Position numbers and translations under genes: made by a program
Assembly: GCA_035252905.1 (NCBI GenBank)
Contig: DATFCQ010000438.1
Coordinates: forward strand, 1 to 24,946
Source of the DNA: AP-15 sp035252905
Lineage (GTDB): Bacteria > Pseudomonadota > Alphaproteobacteria > ATCC43930 > CGMCC-115725
Length of the DNA: 24,946 bases
Direction: 5' to 3'
The notes under the pieces: generated by a model
Database searches by the model: none
What the model was told of the DNA's origin: nothing
What the model saw: only the letters and a program-made list of their open reading frames with translations
In this document: one piece after another, positions 20,806 to 24,946 of the stretch
Layout of the letters: each line of letters begins with the position of its first letter
Position numbering within the stretch: position 1 is the stretch's first letter

Positions 20806-22130
20806 ACAGCACATCACAATTCGCTGCCGCCGGCAGTAGATCCTCTCCGGGGTTCCGCTGGCTTCAGCTGATCCTCGGCATCATCTGCATGGCTTCGGTG
20901 GCCAATTTGCAGTATGGTTGGACACTCTTCGTATTGCCAATCCAGCATCAATTCGGATGGAGCAAGGCGGAGATCCAGGTCGCCTTCACAATCTTCATTC
21001 TTTGCGAAACCTGGCTGGTCCCCTTCGAAGGCTGGATCGTCGATCGCATCGGGCCGCGCTGGATGGTGCTCGCCGGCGGCGTCGGCACCTTCCTCGCCTG
21101 GTTTATCGATTCGCGAGCCTCCTCTCTGGGGATGCTGTATGTCGGCGGGGCGATCGCCGGTTTTGCCGGGGGCGCGGTCTACGGCACCTGCGTCGGCAAC
21201 GCGCTCAAATGGTTTCCCGACAAGCGCGGTCTGTGCGGGGGGCTGACCGCAGCGGGGTTCGGCGCGGGCGCGGCGGTCACGATCGCGCCGATCCGGGCGA
21301 TGATCCAATCGAGCGGCTATCAGCACACCTTCCTCGTCTTCGCGATTATCTACGGCGCGATCATCGTCGTCGTGTCCAACTTCATCCGGGCGCCGCGGCG
21401 CGAAGAGATGCCGCCGATGGAAAAGATCAAGACCCGGCAGGGCACCGAGGACGACGTGCCGCCGCAGCGGGCGGTGCGCTCGCCGATCTTCTGGATCATG
21501 TATCTGATGTTCTTTCTGGTGGCGGCGGGCGGTCTGATGTCGGCGGCGCAGCTCTCGCCGATCGCGCATGAACGCGGCATCGCCAATTCGCTGGTGACGT
21601 TCTTCGGCATCACCTCGCCGGCGATCGTCGTCGCGCTGACTGCTCACAGCATCACCAACGGCGTCGGGCGGCCGCTCAACGGCTGGATCTCCGACCACAT
21701 CGGCCGCGCCAACATGATGGGCATCGCCTTCGGCATCGAGGCGATCTGCATCGCGGCTTTCGGCTTCTTCGGAACGACCGCGGTCTCGTTCATCATCACC
21801 GACGCCCTGGTGTTCCTGTTCTGGGGCGACATCTTCAGCCTGTTTGCGGCGACGGTGGGCGACGCGTTCGGCCGCCAATACGTGACCGTCAATTACGGCA
21901 TCATGTACACCGCCAAGGGCGTCGCCTCATTGCTCGTGCCGCTCGGCAACCTGCTGACCCATTGGACCGGGAGCTGGCATGCGGTCTACAGCGTCGGCTG
22001 CGCGATGAACGTGGCCGCGGCGCTCTTAGGTTTCTTTGTGCTGCGGCCGGTCATCAATGCGCGGCTCAAGAAGGCTACTGAGCTTGCCCCGACCCTGCCG
22101 TCAGGGGCGGCCGTCTCACGGCAGAGCTGA
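20802..22130 (+). CDS. MFS transporter of the oxalate/formate antiporter (OxlT-like) family, 442 aa
   Basis: This is a twelve-helix inner-membrane carrier. The N-terminal half closely follows the OxlT type: NLQYGWTLFVLPIQHQFGWS, IQVAFTIFILCETWLVPFEG, WIVDRIGPRWMVLAGG, and YGTCVGNALKWFPDKRGLC with its MFS loop. The C-terminal half has GVGRPLNGWISDHIGRANMM, and YVTVNYGIMYTAKGVASLL near helices 10-11. OxlT exchanges oxalate for formate across the membrane. Related members carry other carboxylates, so the substrate is inferred only. No formyl-CoA transferase or oxalyl-CoA decarboxylase is in the window. The ATG at 20802 is chosen because GAGGG stands about 6 bases upstream; an ATG at 20796 is also possible. 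The gene is convergent with the short-chain dehydrogenase, 6 bases away. Confidence 0.88.
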   Translation: MNSTSQFAAAGSRSSPGFRWLQLILGIICMASVANLQYGWTLFVLPIQHQFGWSKAEIQVAFTIFILCETWLVPFEGWIVDRIGPRWMVLAGGVGTFLAWFIDSRASSLGMLYVGGAIAGFAGGAVYGTCVGNALKWFPDKRGLCGGLTAAGFGAGAAVTIAPIRAMIQSSGYQHTFLVFAIIYGAIIVVVSNFIRAPRREEMPPMEKIKTRQGTEDDVPPQRAVRSPIFWIMYLMFFLVAAGGLMSAAQLSPIAHERGIANSLVTFFGITSPAIVVALTAHSITNGVGRPLNGWISDHIGRANMMGIAFGIEAICIAAFGFFGTTAVSFIITDALVFLFWGDIFSLFAATVGDAFGRQYVTVNYGIMYTAKGVASLLVPLGNLLTHWTGSWHAVYSVGCAMNVAAALLGFFVLRPVINARLKKATELAPTLPSGAAVSRQS

Positions 22131-22136
22131 GCAGGT

Positions 22137-23138
22137 TTAATCCCTTTCCTCTTTCCGCCCAGCGCGGGAAGAGGAAAGGACCCGCACCGCGGCCGTGGCC
22201 GCGCCCACCGCGGTCATGCCGGCGAGGAGGGCGGCGCCAACCAGCAGGGGCCGGTTCTGACCCTGCCAGCCGCCGCGGATTGTGCTCCCCTCTGGCACCG
22301 GCTGAAACAGATTGCCCTCAGTCACCGGCGCGGCGGCGGCCCGGTGCAGATACAGTTCGAGAAACCGCGCGGTGGTCCAGCCGGTGATCCCGGGAGCGAG
22401 CGCGTGGGCGAGCCGCGCCAGGCGCGCCGGCATCCCGACCGCGACCGTCGGCCGCGGCCGCAAGACGAGGCGAAACATCGCGTCGGCCACCCTTTGCGGA
22501 TCATAGACCGGCGGGGCCGGCTGCAAGGCGCGGCCGGTGTAATTGGCTCCATGCGCGATCCCGGGCGTGTCGAGAAACGACGGGAACAAGTCGCAGACAT
22601 GAATGTCGGGCCAGCTCCCCAGCTCTGCCCGCAGGCTCTCGGAAAACCCGCGCAATCCGAATTTGCTGGTGGCATAAGCAGCGGCGTAGGGCGCCGCCGC
22701 CCAGGCTCCGAGTGAGAGCGTATTGATCAGGACGCCGCGGCGCTCGGCAAAAAACTGCGGCAGGACGGCATGAGCGCCGTTCATCGCGCCCAGCAGATTG
22801 GTCTCGATGACGCGGCGATGCGCCGCGATCGGCGTCTCACCGTAAGATCCGACCGCGCCGACCCCGGCATTGTTGATCCACACCCGGATCGGGCCGAGAC
22901 GCGCCGCCGCGGTGTCGGCGAGCCGCCGCATCGCCTCGCTGTCGCCGACATCGGTCGGCACGGCGATCGCCTGCGCGCCCAATGCTTCGCATTCAGCGGC
23001 GAGCCGCTCCAGCAGTTCCATCCGCCGTGCGGCCAGGGCGAGGCGCGCCCCCTGGCGTGCGAAGGTCAGCGCGGCGGCGCGTCCGACGCCGCTCGACGCG
23101 CCGGTGATGACGACGGCGCTGTCGCGCAGACCGGGCAT
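22137..23138 (-). CDS. Short-chain dehydrogenase/reductase with C-terminal membrane segment, 333 aa
   Basis: This is a classical SDR: cofactor motif TGASSGVG (12-19), NNAG (88-91), Asn113, Ser141 and catalytic Tyr154 and Lys158 in YATSK. Arg residues after the second beta strand (AARRMELLERL) suggest NADPH preference. Beyond the Rossmann domain (to about 250) lies an extension with PVTEGNLFQPVPEGSTIRGG and a hydrophobic helix (LLVGAALLAGMTAVGAATAA, about 295-320), so the enzyme is probably membrane-anchored by its C-terminus. This form is frequent in proteobacterial SDRs near SRPBCC genes. It is the last of three minus-strand genes, 23 bases after the alcohol dehydrogenase. The substrate is unknown. 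Confidence 0.88.
   Translation of the reverse strand: MPGLRDSAVVITGASSGVGRAAALTFARQGARLALAARRMELLERLAAECEALGAQAIAVPTDVGDSEAMRRLADTAAARLGPIRVWINNAGVGAVGSYGETPIAAHRRVIETNLLGAMNGAHAVLPQFFAERRGVLINTLSLGAWAAAPYAAAYATSKFGLRGFSESLRAELGSWPDIHVCDLFPSFLDTPGIAHGANYTGRALQPAPPVYDPQRVADAMFRLVLRPRPTVAVGMPARLARLAHALAPGITGWTTARFLELYLHRAAAAPVTEGNLFQPVPEGSTIRGGWQGQNRPLLVGAALLAGMTAVGAATAAVRVLSSSRAGRKEERD
22143..22179. terminator. Long hairpin at the convergent gene ends
   Basis: The arms CCTTTCCTCTTTCCGC and GCGGGAAGAGGAAAGG pair over 16 bp (one T-G pair) around a 5-base loop. It overlaps the last codons of the short-chain dehydrogenase and lies 12 bases after the transporter stop, so it can act on transcripts from both sides. 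No T-run follows. Confidence 0.55.
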
Positions 23139-23161
23139 CGCGCCCGTTCAGCCGGCTGTTT

Positions 23162-24331
23162 TCACGGGGCAAAGACGGTGCGCAGGCAATTGTCCTCCTT
23201 GTTCTTGAAGAGCGCATATCCGCGCGGGCCGTCGTCGAGCGGCAGGCGGTGCGTCAACAGATAGCTCGGGTCCAGTTCGCCGCGCCGGATATGGCCGAAC
23301 AGCCGCTCCACATAATTCTGGCCGGGCTGTTGTCCCATGCGCAGGGTCAGTCCCTTGTTCATCGCCACGCCGATCGGGAATTTGTCGACGAGGCCGCCAT
23401 AGACGCCGATGATCGACACCGTACCGCCTTTGCGGCATGCGACAAAAGCCTGGCGCAGTACGTGCGGGCGCTCGCTGTGCAGGCGCAAATACTGTTTGGT
23501 GCGATCGTAGACGTCCTCGATGCCGGTGGCGTCCGCCTCCATGCCGACCGCGTCGATGCAGGCATCGGGTCCGCGCCCGCCGGTCATCTCGTCGAGCGCG
23601 TCGAGCACGTTGACCTGCTCATAATTGAGCACCTCGGCGCCGGCGCGCTCTCTTGCCTTGTCGAGCCGATCCGGAAAGCGGTCGATGGCGATGACGCGCT
23701 CCGCCCCCAACAGATAGGCGCTCTTGATCGCCATCTGGCCGACCCCGCCGCAGCCCCAGACCGCGACGATGTCGCCCGGCCGGATGCCGCAGAGATCGGC
23801 CGCATAGAACCCGGTCGGCGCCGCGTCCGAAACGAACACCGCCTTTTCGTCGGGAATGTCGTACGGCACCTTGAATGCGGTATGGTCGGCATAGGGCACG
23901 CGGACATATTCGGCGTGACTGCCGGCATAGCCGCCAAAGGCATGCGAATAGCCGAAGATGCCGGCAGTCACCTTGCCGTAGACCGCCTCCTGCGGCTGGC
24001 GGTTGGGATTGGAGTTGTCGCACAGCGACCATAGCGCGTGCTCGCAGAACCAGCAGCGCCCGCAGCCGATGATCGATACGGCGATGACCCGGTCGCCCTT
24101 GTTCAGGGTGCGGACGCCGCCGCCGGTCTCGACGATCTCGCCGAGGAATTCATGGCCGATGATGTCGCCGGCCCGCATCGTCGGCACATAGCCGTCGAGC
24201 AAATGGAGATCCGAGCCGCAGACGGACGACAGTCTGACGCGGACAAGCGCATCGCCTGGATCGAGGATTTTCGGCTCCGCGACGGTCTCGACCCTGAGGT
24301 CGTTGACGCCGTTCCAGCACAGCGCCTTCAT
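23162..24331 (-). CDS. Zinc-dependent alcohol dehydrogenase, 389 aa
   Basis: This is a medium-chain dehydrogenase of the type related to glutathione-independent formaldehyde dehydrogenase and threonine dehydrogenase. Catalytic zinc residues are Cys38 in VCGSDLHLLDG and His60-Glu61 in IGHEFLGEI. Structural zinc cysteines are Cys90, 93, 96 and 104 (IGCGRCWFCEHALWSLC). The Rossmann motif is VAVWGCGGVGQMAI, followed by VIAIDRFPDRL, where the acidic residue favours NAD. The insertion GIFGYSHAFGGYAGSHAEYV and VYDRTKQYLRLHSERP are typical of this subgroup. ATG at 24331 overlaps the stop of the SRPBCC gene as ATGA, so translation is coupled. The physiological substrate is unknown. Confidence 0.9.
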   Translation of the reverse strand: MKALCWNGVNDLRVETVAEPKILDPGDALVRVRLSSVCGSDLHLLDGYVPTMRAGDIIGHEFLGEIVETGGGVRTLNKGDRVIAVSIIGCGRCWFCEHALWSLCDNSNPNRQPQEAVYGKVTAGIFGYSHAFGGYAGSHAEYVRVPYADHTAFKVPYDIPDEKAVFVSDAAPTGFYAADLCGIRPGDIVAVWGCGGVGQMAIKSAYLLGAERVIAIDRFPDRLDKARERAGAEVLNYEQVNVLDALDEMTGGRGPDACIDAVGMEADATGIEDVYDRTKQYLRLHSERPHVLRQAFVACRKGGTVSIIGVYGGLVDKFPIGVAMNKGLTLRMGQQPGQNYVERLFGHIRRGELDPSYLLTHRLPLDDGPRGYALFKNKEDNCLRTVFAP

Positions 24332-24946
24332 GGGATCGCCTCCTGGCGACGACGCCCGCCGGCGGGCTGGGGCGTGATGGTCGGGACCTCGCCGGTCTCC
24401 AGTTTCTGCTTGAAGCGGCGCAGCCCGTCGCGCAATTGCTTGCCGGGCTCCTCGCCGGACAGCCAGGCGACGGCGCGCCCCACTTTGCCGGCGGGCGCGC
24501 GGAACGACATCGCGACATGGATTTCGGTGCCCCTGTCGCCCGGCGCCGGCACAAAGCGGACGCTTCCCTCGCTGGCAATGTCGGCGTCGTCGACGGAGCG
24601 CCAGGCGAGCAGCTCGTTCTCGCGTTCCTCGACAAGTTCGGCGTCCCATTCCACGGCCGCGCCGCCGGGGCCGCGCACGGTCCAATGCCAGCGCCGCTCA
24701 CCGGCTGGCCGGATCTCGAGGATGTGCGGCATCAATGTCGCGAGATTGGCGAAGTCGCGCCAGAAGGCATAGAGCACCTCGCGCGGGCGGTTGACCGTGA
24801 CGGCGCGCTTGAGTTCGCTCGTTCCCTGCGGCAACGCGCGCAGCAGGCTCCGCCCCGAGCGACGCAGCCGATCGAGCGGCTCCGGCTTGGTCAGCGCGCT
24901 CGCCGCGCCCCAGGCGGCGAGCGCGGCCCCGCCGAGGGTCGCGATC
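24328..24946 (-). CDS. SRPBCC (polyketide cyclase/dehydrase-like) protein, 5' end outside window
   Basis: The frame enters from the right edge without a start. The first visible residues (IATLGGAALAAWGAASALTK) are hydrophobic and probably one or part of a membrane segment; then comes the START-like domain. That domain reads ELKRAVTVNRPREVLYAFWR, FANLATLMPHILEIRPAGER, WDAELVEERENELLAWRS, EGSVRFVPAPGDRGTEIHVA and KQLRDGLRRFKQKLETGEVP, the helix-grip fold of the CoxG/cyclase-dehydrase group. Such proteins bind hydrophobic ligands. A short Pro/Arg-rich tail ends it. Its stop overlaps the alcohol dehydrogenase start by 4 bases. A possible internal TTG start at 24834 would drop the membrane part but has no ribosome binding site. 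Confidence 0.8.
   Translation of the reverse strand, partial: IATLGGAALAAWGAASALTKPEPLDRLRRSGRSLLRALPQGTSELKRAVTVNRPREVLYAFWRDFANLATLMPHILEIRPAGERRWHWTVRGPGGAAVEWDAELVEERENELLAWRSVDDADIASEGSVRFVPAPGDRGTEIHVAMSFRAPAGKVGRAVAWLSGEEPGKQLRDGLRRFKQKLETGEVPTITPQPAGGRRRQEAIP

Noticed and set aside
20814..21878. 354-residue minus-strand frame
   Set aside because: It is antisense to the OxlT-like transporter; an Arg/Asp/His-rich low-quality translation typical of shadow frames.

Overview
The window is high-GC DNA with the gene content of an alphaproteobacterium: an oxalate/formate-type MFS carrier, a luciferase-like monooxygenase, VOC-fold proteins, an SRPBCC protein and an Rv2525c-like lipoprotein. 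No rRNA or other taxonomic marker is present, so placement below class is not supported. It has two halves.

Left half (about 262-13661): an integrated genetic element beside the 3' end of a FAD-dependent oxidoreductase gene. Its right edge is a 3' fragment of tRNA-Glu(CUC), running from the anticodon stem to CCA. From that edge leftwards, almost everything is on the minus strand: tyrosine integrase, a hypothetical protein, an AlpA/excisionase-like regulator, a protein with an SSB-like acidic tail, an SF1 helicase, a RecB-like nuclease, a primase-helicase, then a likely origin. The origin candidate is a 50-bp perfect palindrome plus ten GGAAC/GTTCC boxes about 10 bp apart. A run of small overlapping genes of unknown function follows. 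At the far end, on the plus strand, lie an Sf6-type terminase small subunit (TerS) gene and a deletion remnant of a second one. No large terminase, portal, capsid, tail or lysis gene is visible. Integrase, AlpA, primase-helicase, origin and TerS without virion genes is the layout of phage-inducible chromosomal islands (PICIs). A PICI-like satellite is therefore the main hypothesis, and a prophage that lost its late genes is the main alternative. The left attachment site and the intact tRNA-Glu are not in the window. Several parts look decayed: frameshifts, remnants, and a His in place of the second catalytic Arg of the integrase.

Right half (13662-24946): chromosomal or accessory metabolic genes. 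These are an aldo/keto reductase divergent from an MFS transporter, a VOC protein, an Rv2525c/DUF1906 lipoprotein, a luciferase-like flavin monooxygenase divergent from a second VOC protein whose start codon appears to be ATA, a cupin pseudogene, an OxlT-like MFS carrier preceded by a translationally coupled small ORF, and a minus-strand group of SRPBCC protein, zinc alcohol dehydrogenase and short-chain dehydrogenase. This half looks like uptake and redox transformation of small organic molecules. The substrates cannot be read from sequence.
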